Of a stretch of DNA of 64,000 nt, positions 1 through 8,543 are shown piece after piece. How positions within the stretch are numbered: position 1 is the stretch's first letter; each line of letters begins with the position of its first letter. Origin of the DNA: Deltaproteobacteria bacterium. GTDB lineage: Bacteria; Desulfobacterota; Desulfobacteria; Desulfobacterales; Desulfobacteraceae. The stretch is from NCBI GenBank assembly GCA_013151635.1, contig JAADHV010000109.1, positions 36,771-100,770 on the forward strand. The letters run 5' to 3'. The notes beneath the pieces are model-generated. The model was not told the origin of the DNA and did no database searches. It worked only from the letters and a program-made list of their open reading frames with translations. Position numbers and translations under genes: made by a program.

Positions 1-504
1 CCTCTTAACAAGACCGACAAAAAGGTCCTGGCGCATTGAGCCTTCAATCTGCCCCTGCTCAATAATCTCTGATAATAAATCAAGATACATTTTTGATATA
101 TCTTTAATTTGAGATTCAATATCCCTTAAATATCTTACTTCCGACTGGAATATGACAGCCATATTTTTATCATTTTGAAATTCCTCAAGATGGCACCGGA
201 TAAGGTGACGCAATTTTTCTTCGGCATTCCGGCCTTTTTTTACTGCAGCATGCATTTTTTCAAACACAACATTGGTTTTAAAACTTATGAACTGGTAAAG
301 AATATCATCCTTATTTTTAAAATACAGGTATAATGTACCATCAGCCACGCCTGCCTGCGCTGCGATCTGGGATATGGTTGCCTTGTAGAATCCGAATTCT
401 GCAAACACGGCACCCGCACTGTTTAATATCTTATTATATTTTTCTGACTTGTTTTTTTGCAAACGCGTATCACCCTTCTTAAATATAAATGAATAAAGAT
501 TCAT
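1..504 (-). CDS. TetR/AcrR-family transcriptional regulator, C-terminus beyond window edge
   Basis: My own minus-strand translation from an ATG at 504 is open for 168 codons and runs off the left edge. The N-terminal 70 residues carry a TetR helix-turn-helix: IL..AG.VFAEFGFYKATISQIAAQAGVADGTLYLYFKNKDDI, here given as a pattern of key residues. The rest is an all-helical ligand domain of the type seen in fatty-acid-responsive TetR regulators (inference). It faces away from the aldolase gene across 260 bp, so it may control itself or a neighbour to the left. Start choice is tentative because no clear ribosome site is seen. Confidence 0.85.
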   Translation of the reverse strand, partial: MNLYSFIFKKGDTRLQKNKSEKYNKILNSAGAVFAEFGFYKATISQIAAQAGVADGTLYLYFKNKDDILYQFISFKTNVVFEKMHAAVKKGRNAEEKLRHLIRCHLEEFQNDKNMAVIFQSEVRYLRDIESQIKDISKMYLDLLSEIIEQGQIEGSMRQDLFVGLVKR

Positions 505-714
505 TATCTAACAAAAGATTTTTGCAAATGTCAAGCAGATTATTATTATTATTGACTTTATTCGCTGAATTGATTTTATCTTATTTTACAGATAGTTATA
601 AATAAACACTGTTTTTTGTTTAAAAAATAGTTTCCATTTTTTCCCAAGGGATATCCATGAATTGTTATTCATTATTCAATATTTCTTGATTTTAAACCTG
701 TTTCATGCAAAAAA

Positions 715-737
715 TGATTAATATTTATTTTTAATCA
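715..737. promoter_or_regulatory. 23-bp inverted repeat upstream of aldolase
   Basis: Arms TGATTAA and TTAATCA flank a 9-base AT spacer, ending 27 bases before the aldolase ATG. It could be an operator in the TetR/aldolase intergenic region or chance symmetry in AT-rich DNA. Nothing else recognisable lies in 505-764 apart from the aldolase ribosome site GGGAGG near 755. Confidence 0.25.
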
Positions 738-764
738 ATACTTAAGAAAATCAGGGAGGGTATT

Positions 765-2054
765 ATGACAAATCCAAAAGAGTATTCTTCAGACTTTAAA
801 ACAGCTCTTGACCTTGGCAGGCCTCCGAATGTGAAAAAGCTTTTTCCCAACTCAAAAGCGCTTCTTGTCAGCGGGAAATATATAGATCACGCCATGCTGA
901 TCAAAGGGAACTGCATGACCATTGCAGCAAACGGGCGAAATTCCTTCGTTATCCGTGGTGCTCTTGCTGCCGCCCAGCGCGCCAATGCTGCAATTATTAT
1001 CGAAATCGCCAGGTCTGAAGGCGGCACAGCAGCCTATTGCGCAGTGAATTTATGGAATATTGCAAGGCAGACCGATGCCTTTATGAACGAGCTTGGCATT
1101 ACCGTTCCTGTGGCCATACATGCAGACCATTTCGGCATTAAAAAACCTGAGGATGTTGAGCCTGCCAAACAAGAGATACAATCATTATTTGATGCCGGCA
1201 TCACTTCCATTGCAATTGATGCTTCCCATATGCCCGACGACCAGAATCTTCTGGCAAATCTTGAATTATATCCCTGTATACCTGACTGGGCAGGCCTTGA
1301 AACAGAAGTTGGCGAAATAAAAGGCAAATTAGGGCTCTCAACCGATGAAGAAGCGCTCTTCCTTATCCGGGGACTCAATGCCCACAATATTTTCCCCAAC
1401 TGGATAGCTTTAAATAATGGTACAACCCACGGCATTGAAGCAAGCGATGCAGGAATAAATGTGGAGCTGACAGCTCAAATCCATGAGGCACTTTCCAGAT
1501 ATAAAGTTTCAGGAGCCCAGCACGGCACATCCGGCAACAATTCAGAAAGACTCAGGAATATAGCCGCAAAGACCAGGACCACAAAAGCCAATGTTGCAAC
1601 CGCCCTGCAAATGATTTCCTGGGGTCTTAAAGTCAATGATTACGGAAACGCAATCCTTGAAAATGGTGATTTTATTAAGCAAAAAGGCAGGGGCGTTTCA
1701 GAATATATGTGGTCACAGATGCTTGCCCATGCAGAAGCAAACGGTTTAAAAGGCGGAAACTTTAAAAAACTGAACCTCCCATTTGAAAATCAATTACTGG
1801 TCCAGGCAAAGGAAATCCGGGACAGGATGGCAAAGGATGTTGAAAACTTTATATTCGGCCTTTTAACCAATGTATTTAACGCTGAGGACACAGCTTCAAT
1901 AGTGATTGATGAAATTTTAAAACACAAATCTTATACTCCTGGTTTAAAGGCTGAAAAAATTGAATCAGAAAAAGAGTGGACAAAAGAAAAAATAAAGGAA
2001 AAAGCGTTAAACATTACTGCTGACAAAGGGCCTGAAGGAGACTTTGATGATTAA
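765..2054 (+). CDS. fba: Class II fructose-bisphosphate aldolase (long form)
   Basis: This predicted zinc-dependent aldolase would cleave fructose-1,6-bisphosphate to dihydroxyacetone phosphate and glyceraldehyde-3-phosphate in glycolysis/gluconeogenesis. The metal-site motif HADHFG begins at residue 119. DASHMPDDQN, ETEVGEIKGKLG, HGTSGN and NDYGNAI follow in the order expected of class II aldolase barrels. At 429 residues it is longer than the E. coli enzyme (about 359) and resembles the long class II group; the extra length includes a lysine-rich C-terminal tail. A strong ribosome site (GGGAGG) lies 5-10 bases before the ATG. It is probably monocistronic, because a sigma-28-like promoter begins just after its stop. 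Exact sugar-phosphate specificity (fructose versus tagatose or other) is not proven. Confidence 0.85.
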   Translation: MTNPKEYSSDFKTALDLGRPPNVKKLFPNSKALLVSGKYIDHAMLIKGNCMTIAANGRNSFVIRGALAAAQRANAAIIIEIARSEGGTAAYCAVNLWNIARQTDAFMNELGITVPVAIHADHFGIKKPEDVEPAKQEIQSLFDAGITSIAIDASHMPDDQNLLANLELYPCIPDWAGLETEVGEIKGKLGLSTDEEALFLIRGLNAHNIFPNWIALNNGTTHGIEASDAGINVELTAQIHEALSRYKVSGAQHGTSGNNSERLRNIAAKTRTTKANVATALQMISWGLKVNDYGNAILENGDFIKQKGRGVSEYMWSQMLAHAEANGLKGGNFKKLNLPFENQLLVQAKEIRDRMAKDVENFIFGLLTNVFNAEDTASIVIDEILKHKSYTPGLKAEKIESEKEWTKEKIKEKALNITADKGPEGDFDD

Positions 2055-2063
2055 AAAAAAAAC

Positions 2064-2091
2064 TAAAGTTTTAATTTTATCAGACCGATAA
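2064..2091 (+). promoter_or_regulatory. Sigma-28 (FliA)-type promoter for the FlgM operon
   Basis: TAAAGTTT at 2064-2071 is an exact match to the flagellar sigma-28 -35 element. ACCGATAA at 2084-2091 matches GCCGATAA at seven of eight bases. The 12-base spacer is one longer than the E. coli consensus. It sits 22 bases before the ATG of a gene pair ending in flgM, a classic class III flagellar target, which supports the call. Confidence 0.75.
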
Positions 2092-2113
2092 CTGTGTTTA
2101 AGGAGAATATTAA

Positions 2114-2536
2114 ATGCAGATACCTTCATATCAAATACAGAATGTCCTGAAAGTATATTCCCGGCAGTTGAGCCAGGGGAAAATACTGAGTAAGAACAAG
2201 TTCGGTACTGCCAACAAATCTTCCGCAGACAGTGTCACCATATCTTCTGAAGGAAAACGCAAGGCCATTATTGATAAGGTTGCAGCAAACATAGTAGACA
2301 GGATTATCACTCAGGGGCCCAAAGAAAAGAAAGAAGAAGAAATCACCAGCCAGATTGAAAAGGAATTAGGCAAAAAGATTAATTTTAATAAAGAGAAAAA
2401 TCAATTTACCTATACCGTGATTGATGAAAACAATCAAAAAGCAACCCATACCTTATCTGTTGAAGATTCAAAATTTATTGTCAAGCGGATGACAGAACTG
2501 GCAAGAGAAGTAGCAGACAGTAATATGGAGTTATAA
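2114..2536 (+). CDS. DVU0524-type FlgM-associated protein
   Basis: This 140-residue protein is encoded immediately upstream of flgM (14-base gap) and matches by position, size and character the Desulfovibrio DVU0524 family, described as FlgM-associated. The N-terminus (MQIPSYQIQNVLKVYSRQL) is followed by a polar linker with an SVTIS..GKR pattern, reminiscent of FlgM-like proteins. A basic/acidic helical region and a C-terminal helix (VKRMTELAREVAD) end the protein. No signal peptide or membrane segment is present. The AAGGAG ribosome site is strong. A role in regulating sigma-28 or flagellar gene timing is inferred from linkage; the biochemical function is unknown. Confidence 0.7.
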   Translation: MQIPSYQIQNVLKVYSRQLSQGKILSKNKFGTANKSSADSVTISSEGKRKAIIDKVAANIVDRIITQGPKEKKEEEITSQIEKELGKKINFNKEKNQFTYTVIDENNQKATHTLSVEDSKFIVKRMTELAREVADSNMEL

Positions 2537-2550
2537 GGAGACTTTAAACC

Positions 2551-2853
2551 ATGAAAATATCAAATTCTACTCCCAGTTACATCAATCAGACATATGCAAG
2601 CCAGGCTAACAACGTTGCAAGCCAGAATTTAAAACACGGAAAAAATTCAGATGAAACATTATCCGACAGCATCAGTTTTTCCGGCCGGACCAAAGACCTT
2701 CAAAAAATATCCAAAGCCATGGAAACAGAGCCGCAAGACAGGGAAAAACTTGTGGCAGATATCAAACAAAAAGTTGAAACTAATCAATACAATATCAATG
2801 CTGAAACCGTTGCCGATAAAATGGTGGGTTTTATCATGAATGAAATCGGTTGA
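2551..2853 (+). CDS. flgM: Anti-sigma-28 factor FlgM
   Basis: This is a 100-residue protein with a disordered, Ser/Asn-rich N-terminal half. The C-terminal half has the FlgM helices: DLQKISKAMETEPQDRE, then KLVADIKQKVETNQYNI and ETVADKMVGFIMNE. FlgM holds FliA (sigma-28) inactive until the hook-basal body is complete and is then exported. The gene follows its partner by 14 bases with a strong AAGGAG site. A sigma-28-like promoter upstream would give the usual negative feedback loop. A possible weak hairpin (CCGGT/ACCGG) lies just after the stop. Confidence 0.85.
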   Translation: MKISNSTPSYINQTYASQANNVASQNLKHGKNSDETLSDSISFSGRTKDLQKISKAMETEPQDREKLVADIKQKVETNQYNINAETVADKMVGFIMNEIG

Positions 2854-2964
2854 TAGAAATATTTTCCCGGTATTTTTTTCTTTTCTTAACCGGCATTTCA
2901 CAAACCTTAAAACGAACTGTCTGAATTTAAAGCGTTTTTTTGTATAAAAATATGCTATTTCCCC

Positions 2965-2980
2965 TGGCATACCTTTTGCT
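2965..2980 (+). promoter_or_regulatory. Sigma-54-type promoter (-24 GG / -12 GC)
   Basis: TGGCATACCTTTTGCT carries TGGCA and TTGCT with the GG and GC dinucleotides exactly 12 bases apart, as RpoN promoters require. It lies about 33 bases before the ATG of the next gene. Sigma-54 commonly drives middle-class flagellar genes in this phylum, which fits the location. Confidence 0.65.
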
Positions 2981-3012
2981 TATTTATATCTTAAAGTAAA
3001 AAGGAGAAAATT

Positions 3013-3471
3013 ATGGCTAATATAAATCAAATAAACGGACCTGCCCAATCCTTGACTGCTTCCAATGCCAAGGCTTTGGAAAGCAGCGGGGCACATTCGT
3101 TTGAGAATGCCCTAAGCAAAGCCCTTGATAAAACGGAGGCTCCTGAAATGGAATCAATGCCAATAAATGCCTTAAGGGAAATTGCTTTTAAAAATCCGGA
3201 TGTCATCAATTCATCTGATATTGTAGAAGGGAAAACCGATAAACTCCTTCAAATGCTTGATTCGTATTCATCAAAACTTGAAGACCCGAATGTTTCATTA
3301 AAAAGTATTGCCCCGGCCCTGGAAGAGATAAAGACTAATGCAGGCAGTCTGCAAAAAGAAACCGAACACTTAACAGATGCGGATGCCGGCTTAAAAAAGA
3401 TCGCGACACAAACCATTGTGACAGCGCAAACCGAATACCTTAAATTTCAAAGGGGAGATTACCTTTCATAA
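3013..3471 (+). CDS. Unnamed protein next to flgM, probably flagellum-related
   Basis: I do not recognise this 152-residue protein. It starts with a polar, low-hydrophobicity region (MANINQINGPAQSL), then SFENALSKALDKTEAP, and ends in a long helical segment (LKKIATQTIVTAQTEYLKFQRG). This general look, with a soluble secreted-type N-terminus and C-terminal amphipathic helix, is shared by small flagellar axial or chaperone proteins such as FliE, but I cannot claim homology. It has its own sigma-54-like promoter and AAGGAG site. Its stop codon overlaps the stop of convergent mazG by 13 bases. Flagellar assignment rests on the promoter type and its flgM neighbour. Confidence 0.6.
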   Translation: MANINQINGPAQSLTASNAKALESSGAHSFENALSKALDKTEAPEMESMPINALREIAFKNPDVINSSDIVEGKTDKLLQMLDSYSSKLEDPNVSLKSIAPALEEIKTNAGSLQKETEHLTDADAGLKKIATQTIVTAQTEYLKFQRGDYLS

Positions 3472-4244
3472 GATTTTTTTGCCTGTTCCCAAAATAGATC
3501 TTTCTGATCATTTGAAAGTTCTTCAAGCTTGAGCTTTTTTTTATCAAGATTGTCTTCCATCAGCCTGAAACGGCCTTCAAACTTGGAGGTTGAGGCTAAA
3601 AGGGCGGTTTCTGGATGAAACCCTGCAAACCTTGCCACATTGACAAGGGTAAATAAGATATCACCAAACTCCATCATTGCATTGTTTTGATTTTCAGATT
3701 TCAAGGCTGCTTCAAATTCATTGATTTCATCTTTGACCGTTTCCATGACTTCATGGATATTGTCCCAGTCAAACCCGGTCTTTACAGCACACCTGGAAAC
3801 TTTTAATGCCCGTATAAGCGAAGGCATGCCTTTGGGAACCGCATCAAGAGCGGATTTTCTTTCATGGCCGTTTTCAGTTCTTTCCAAGGCTTTGATGCTC
3901 TCCCACTGGAGGTGCAGTTCATTTTCCGTTTTAACCCTGGCATCTTCATAGACATGCGGGTGACGGCGAATCATTTTTTTTGCAACCTGCCCTACAACAT
4001 CAGAAAGGGTAAATTCCTTTCTTTCCTGAAAAATTTCCAGGATAAAAACAAGCTGGAAAAGGACATCCCCCAATTCCTCACAGGTATTTTCAAGATCTTT
4101 TTTTGTGATGGCCTCCTGAAGCTCATATACTTCTTCTGCAAGGCATTTCCACATGGTTTCAGGTGTTTGCTTCCGATCCCATGCGCATCCGCGTTTGCTT
4201 CTTAATGTCCTGATAATATTAAAAAGTGTATCTATTGTTTCCAA
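3459..4244 (-). CDS. mazG: Nucleoside triphosphate pyrophosphohydrolase MazG
   Basis: MazG hydrolyses NTPs to NMP and pyrophosphate, for housecleaning and (p)ppGpp control. Two tandem MazG domains are visible. The first has GCAWDRKQTPETMWKCLAEEVYELQEAI, an EExxE-type metal site given here as a pattern, and ELGDVLFQLVF. The second has DEINEFEAAL and EFGDILFTLVNVARF. The open frame extends upstream to 4472 but that part overlaps cvpA and is not MazG-like. A TTG at 4244 gives an N-terminus METIDTLFNIIRTLR, 261 residues (E. coli has 263), 6 bases after the cvpA stop, with a GGAAGGGA site upstream. I therefore choose 4244. It forms a probable cvpA-mazG operon. Confidence 0.88.
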   Translation of the reverse strand: METIDTLFNIIRTLRSKRGCAWDRKQTPETMWKCLAEEVYELQEAITKKDLENTCEELGDVLFQLVFILEIFQERKEFTLSDVVGQVAKKMIRRHPHVYEDARVKTENELHLQWESIKALERTENGHERKSALDAVPKGMPSLIRALKVSRCAVKTGFDWDNIHEVMETVKDEINEFEAALKSENQNNAMMEFGDILFTLVNVARFAGFHPETALLASTSKFEGRFRLMEDNLDKKKLKLEELSNDQKDLFWEQAKKSYER

Positions 4245-4249
4245 ATCTT

Positions 4250-4756
4250 TTAAAAAATCCCTTCCAGCTTTTTTAGAAAACTTTTTCTTGTATTCCTGGA
4301 AACAAACAAGGTCATGGCCTTTGATACATCTGCAACATAAGGAGAAAATTTTGAACCGGTAAGGATATTTGAACTTTTCGGAAGGAATGTTGTTATCATG
4401 ATAAAAAGGATTGAAGCAACAAGCATGCCTTTGGCTGCACCGAAAACAAGTCCGAATATTCTGTCGACCCACCCCAGGAAAACAAGCTTTAAAAACTTAC
4501 GGATCACGACGGAAATAAGACTTATGACGAACAAAACCGCACAGAACAAAATAAAAAAAGCAATAAGATTTCTGATTCCGGGAGTTTTAATCCATTTCTC
4601 AACATAAACAGTGATCAGCGGATAATAAGTATAGGCACCGTAAAACCCTGCGACAACACCTATGATCCCTGATATCTCCCCTATGAGTCCTTTAAAGAGC
4701 CCCCGTATCAAACAAAACGCTATAATAACAATTACAGCAACATCAAAAGCATTCAT
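4250..4756 (-). CDS. cvpA: CvpA-family inner membrane protein
   Basis: This 168-residue protein has four predicted membrane helices: residues about 5-20, 25-48, 62-88 and 100-125. The N-terminus MNAFDVAVIVIIAFCLIRG.FKG is typical of CvpA/YhhQ-like colicin V production proteins, a family with poorly defined roles in envelope stress. The cytoplasmic C-terminal tail is basic. It is the first gene of a short minus-strand operon with mazG. A TTGACT hexamer at 4815-4820 on the minus strand, 18 bases from TATTGA, could be its promoter but the -10 is poor. Confidence 0.8.
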   Translation of the reverse strand: MNAFDVAVIVIIAFCLIRGLFKGLIGEISGIIGVVAGFYGAYTYYPLITVYVEKWIKTPGIRNLIAFFILFCAVLFVISLISVVIRKFLKLVFLGWVDRIFGLVFGAAKGMLVASILFIMITTFLPKSSNILTGSKFSPYVADVSKAMTLFVSRNTRKSFLKKLEGIF

Positions 4757-4864
4757 GTTCCCCCTTTTTGCTTTAATTAAAAGCGTTTTTTCAATAACAA
4801 TTTACACGTTTTTTAGTCAAGATTTTTATTGACCTTTAAACAAATAAATTGCACCCTATAAGCC

Positions 4865-5815
4865 ATGAAAAATATAAAGTTTCAAAATCTCACGCTTACC
4901 AGGGAGCTTTTCGGCCATTATAACAACAACCTGGACAAAATCTGTGAGGCTTTTAACGTCACAATCAACACGCGGGGCAACTCGCTGCTGGTCAGTGGCG
5001 ACCCTTCTGATATCAATCTTGCTGAAAAACTGATCAAAGAAATCTATAAGCTTTTAGAAAACAAGTTTTCTTTTGGCGAAGCTGATATTGATGCTGCAAT
5101 CAATACCATAAAAAACAATAATAATTTTAATTTAAAAGACATTTTTTCGACAACGGTATTTAAAACCATAAGGAACAAAGCCATAACCCCTCGAAACCCG
5201 GGCCAGCAAAAATATGTTCAGGCTATTGGAAAAAATGATATCCTTATTTCCATAGGGCCTGCCGGGACAGGGAAAACCTATCTTGCCATGGCAATGGCAA
5301 TGGCTGCATTCTCAAAAGGTGAAGTCAAAAGGATTATATTGACAAGACCTGCTGTTGAAGCGGGAGAGGCCCTGGGATTTTTGCCAGGGGACCTGGCTGA
5401 AAAAATCAACCCGTACCTCCGGCCTTTGTATGATGCCCTCTATGATATGATGGACTTTGAAAAAGCAAAAGCGCTCATTGAACAGGATACCATTGAAATC
5501 GCCCCTCTTGCCTTTATGCGGGGCAGAACATTAAACAATGCTTTTATTATCCTGGATGAAGCACAGAACACAACATCAGAGCAGATGAAAATGTTTTTAA
5601 CGCGCATAGGATATGGATCAAAAGCCATTGTTACAGGGGATATCACCCAGGTAGACCTGCCGTCCGGGAAAAAATCCGGCCTGATTGAAGCTAATAAAAT
5701 CTTAACCGGCATAAAAGGTATAGAATTTATCTATTTTTCAAAGGATGACGTTGTCCGGCATAAACTTGTATCAAATATTATAGATGCATATGAAAAAGAC
5801 CAAAAACGAAAATAA
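4865..5815 (+). CDS. phoH: PhoH-like ATPase (YbeZ type)
   Basis: This predicted cytoplasmic P-loop ATPase is linked to RNA metabolism and functions with YbeY. A KH-like N-terminal segment (residues about 1-70) precedes the PhoH ATPase. Walker A GPAGTGKT is at 131-138 and Walker B ILDEAQ at 229-234. The GDITQVDLP motif characteristic of the family follows. The length of 316 residues is normal. It opens a phoH-HD-ybeY-pdxJ run, and the next gene starts 32 bases before its stop. No clear Shine-Dalgarno is seen before the ATG. Confidence 0.9.
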   Translation: MKNIKFQNLTLTRELFGHYNNNLDKICEAFNVTINTRGNSLLVSGDPSDINLAEKLIKEIYKLLENKFSFGEADIDAAINTIKNNNNFNLKDIFSTTVFKTIRNKAITPRNPGQQKYVQAIGKNDILISIGPAGTGKTYLAMAMAMAAFSKGEVKRIILTRPAVEAGEALGFLPGDLAEKINPYLRPLYDALYDMMDFEKAKALIEQDTIEIAPLAFMRGRTLNNAFIILDEAQNTTSEQMKMFLTRIGYGSKAIVTGDITQVDLPSGKKSGLIEANKILTGIKGIEFIYFSKDDVVRHKLVSNIIDAYEKDQKRK

Positions 5816-8162
5816 TATCACGCAAGCAAAAAAAATTCTTTCAACATCACCCTATGTGTTGTGGCTGCTACTGATCCTTATCACGGTACTTTTTACTATT
5901 GCCTATTACCCGAAACAGAGTCAGATATCCTATTCTTATAATATTGGTGATGTCGCCAAAAGGGATATCAAGGCGCCTAAAAATTTTTTTGTTGAAGATA
6001 AAGAGGCCACGAATCTTAAAAAAAACGAAGTAAAAGAATCTGTAAAGATTGTTTATGATTTTGATGCAAACCTGATAAAAAAAATATCTTCCGATATTGA
6101 TGCGGCAATGAAAATCCCAAGAAGACTTTTCTTGAACCCGGATGGGCAAGCCATAGAACCGGAACCTACATTTGCCATTGTGCTGGGTACCAAACCTTTG
6201 TTTGAGGAAAAACTCGGGATCGAAATCAGCAAGGGAGCTTATTTGATTTTTTATAAAAATCAATTCTCGTCTGACATTTCCCGGAAAATCAAAGCTATTA
6301 TCAACAAAATTCTCACAAACGGAATTGTTGCAAACAAGGAAATTTTACTTAAGGAAGCACACAAGGGAATCATTCTTCGAACCATCAGCTCCAAAGAAGA
6401 GAGGACTGTCAATAATTTAAAGATTTTTTACGGTCCTGACCAGGCAAAAGCCATGGTCAGAATCGAAGGGCAGCCCATATTAAAAAATATCAACTATAAT
6501 CTTTCCAACCTCATTGTTGACCTGTGCCAAAGACTGCTGTTACCAAACATCACCTTAAATAAAAACGAAACTGAAAAAAGAACCAGGGAAGCCGAAGCAA
6601 AGATCAAACCCATTCTATATAAAATTAAAGCCGGTGAAATGATTTTAAGGGAAGGCGAAAGAGTGGACAAGGTACAATTGGTAAAACTTTTAGCCCTCCA
6701 GGAGCAGGTGGAAGAAAAGGATATTTTCATTTCCAGCACAGGAATAGCCTCAATTACTTTTTTGTCTTTACTGGTTGTTTACCTGCTCTTTTTAAAAGAC
6801 CACAAAAAATTACGTACCTCCCATAACAAGCATATTCTTTTTCTGGCACTGGGACTTGTCCTTTATCTAACTTTTGCTAAATTATCAACTTATATTGCCC
6901 AGTCGGCAAACCCCGCAATGACATGGGACATATCTTCCGTATCTTTTTTCATGATCATACCCATCCCGGCTGCAGCCATGCTGACCTGCCTTTTCCTGGG
7001 ATTTGACATTGCCGTCTTTTTTACAATTGTCCTCTCATTGCTTACAAGCCTTGCCTTTTCAGGCAGTTTTGAGGTCTTTGTCTTTTTCCTTTTATCAAGT
7101 GTTACGGCAGCCTTCTGGATCAAAGAAAGGCAGGAGAGAAAAAACTTTATCATCGCGGGTTTCAAACTTGCATTATTCAATGTTGTCCTGGCCCTTTCAC
7201 TCGGGTTCTATTCCCTTGCCCAGCCCGATATCATTATCCTTGCAAAAGAAGTGGTCATAGCATTTTGCGGCGGTCTTTTTGCAGCCACTTTTACCATCGG
7301 ATTTACCCCGCTGATTGAAGTTCTGTTTGACTACACAACCGACTCAAAACTCATGGAATTTTCAAACCTTGACCGGCCGTTGATTAAAAAACTCATGATC
7401 GAAGCCCCGGGCACATATAATCACAGTGTAATTGTTGCAACCCTTGCGGAAGCAGCCGCATCTGCAATAGATGCCAGCAGCCTTAAGGCAAAAGTAATGG
7501 GATATTACCATGATATTGGAAAACTGGATAAAAAATTATACTATATTGAAAACCAGGCAGACGGGAAAAACAGGCATGACAAGCTTTCACCATCCATGTC
7601 AGCCCTCATATTAATCGGGCATGTAAAAAAAGGAGTTGAGCTTGCAAAAAAATATAAACTCGGGAATGAAATTATTGAAGGGATTATCCAGCATCATGGT
7701 ACATCCCTGATTAAATATTTTTATCAAAAAAGCTTAAAAAGCGGCAATGATACGGTAAAAGAAGAAGATTTCAGGTATCCCGGCCCCAAACCACAAACCA
7801 GGGAAGCCGGGATCGTCATGCTGGCAGATGTTGTTGAAGCGGCTGTCAGGGCCCTGGAGCGCCCTACACCTGCAAGAATCCAGGGACGGGTGAAAGAGCT
7901 GATTAACGATATTTTTGCAGACGGGCAGCTTGAGGAATGCGAACTGACCTTAAAAGATCTTCACCAGATTGCAAAGAGCTTTAATAATATTTTAACCAGT
8001 ATTTATCACAGCCGCATAGAATACACGGACAAATCCCAGGAAAAGAAAAAAGAAAAAAATGGAACAGCTAAAAATACTGATAGACAATCAGCAAAAAGAG
8101 AAAATACCAACGGACACAATCCGCAAAAAGACAAGACAGATCTTAAACGCCTTGGGTTGTAA
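5784..8162 (+). CDS. 7TM-HD cyclic-di-AMP phosphodiesterase-like protein (PgpH/YqfF family)
   Basis: The layout matches the 7TM-HD family. A first membrane helix is at about 22-41, followed by a large extracytoplasmic 7TMR-HDED domain (about 45-315). A block of membrane helices spans about 325-530, and a cytoplasmic HD domain has H576-D577 in YYHDIGK and a downstream IIQHHGT motif. Family members such as Listeria PgpH hydrolyse c-di-AMP; that activity is inferred here. It overlaps phoH by 32 bases. The last 34 codons are read out of phase through the start of ybeY, giving a Lys/Asn-rich tail unlikely to be structured. ATGs at 5784 and 5790 are both possible starts. Confidence 0.85.
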   Translation: MHMKKTKNENNITQAKKILSTSPYVLWLLLILITVLFTIAYYPKQSQISYSYNIGDVAKRDIKAPKNFFVEDKEATNLKKNEVKESVKIVYDFDANLIKKISSDIDAAMKIPRRLFLNPDGQAIEPEPTFAIVLGTKPLFEEKLGIEISKGAYLIFYKNQFSSDISRKIKAIINKILTNGIVANKEILLKEAHKGIILRTISSKEERTVNNLKIFYGPDQAKAMVRIEGQPILKNINYNLSNLIVDLCQRLLLPNITLNKNETEKRTREAEAKIKPILYKIKAGEMILREGERVDKVQLVKLLALQEQVEEKDIFISSTGIASITFLSLLVVYLLFLKDHKKLRTSHNKHILFLALGLVLYLTFAKLSTYIAQSANPAMTWDISSVSFFMIIPIPAAAMLTCLFLGFDIAVFFTIVLSLLTSLAFSGSFEVFVFFLLSSVTAAFWIKERQERKNFIIAGFKLALFNVVLALSLGFYSLAQPDIIILAKEVVIAFCGGLFAATFTIGFTPLIEVLFDYTTDSKLMEFSNLDRPLIKKLMIEAPGTYNHSVIVATLAEAAASAIDASSLKAKVMGYYHDIGKLDKKLYYIENQADGKNRHDKLSPSMSALILIGHVKKGVELAKKYKLGNEIIEGIIQHHGTSLIKYFYQKSLKSGNDTVKEEDFRYPGPKPQTREAGIVMLADVVEAAVRALERPTPARIQGRVKELINDIFADGQLEECELTLKDLHQIAKSFNNILTSIYHSRIEYTDKSQEKKKEKNGTAKNTDRQSAKRENTNGHNPQKDKTDLKRLGL

Positions 8163-8523
8163 TGCCCATGAAATATCCATCCTGATTACAGATAATGATC
8201 AGATTCAACAGCTCAACAAAAAATACCGCAGTGTGGACAGACCCACAAATGTCCTGGCATTCCCCATGCAGGAAGGCAGGTTTAAAAATATCACGCCGGG
8301 ACTTTTAGGAGATGTTGTCATATCCTGTGAAAAAGCCCAGCAAGAGGCAGACAAGGCTGCCATAAGCCTCTTTGAAAGGATGTCCCAGCTTCTGGTCCAC
8401 GGCATACTGCATTTGACCGGATTTGACCATGAGACAAGCGTGCAGGATGCAGAAAAAATGGAAAAAAAAAGCATAAAACTATTAAGGGAAATTGAAACAA
8501 ATAAAGATTTAAAAGCATTTTAA
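8059..8523 (+). CDS. ybeY: Endoribonuclease YbeY
   Basis: YbeY is a zinc-dependent single-strand endoribonuclease for 16S rRNA 3'-end maturation and ribosome quality control. The signature HGILHLTGFDH provides the zinc ligands H114, H118 and H124. RPTNVLAFPM at 61-70 is the other family block. Length is 154 residues. The N-terminus (ILIDNQQ...) already looks like family sequence, so the start at 8059 is favoured even though it lies 104 bases inside the preceding HD-domain gene. Linkage to phoH supports a shared role. Confidence 0.92.
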   Translation: MEQLKILIDNQQKEKIPTDTIRKKTRQILNALGCNAHEISILITDNDQIQQLNKKYRSVDRPTNVLAFPMQEGRFKNITPGLLGDVVISCEKAQQEADKAAISLFERMSQLLVHGILHLTGFDHETSVQDAEKMEKKSIKLLREIETNKDLKAF

Positions 8524-8543
8524 ATAAAGGAGGGAAATGACAA

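Noticed and set aside
1034..1435. Antisense ORF of 133 residues inside the aldolase gene
   Set aside because: It lies wholly opposite a well-supported gene and shows no recognisable domain; a shadow frame.
4792..4820. Sigma-70 promoter for cvpA (TTGACT, 18 bases, TATTGA)
   Set aside because: The -10 element matches the consensus poorly; mentioned only in the cvpA entry.
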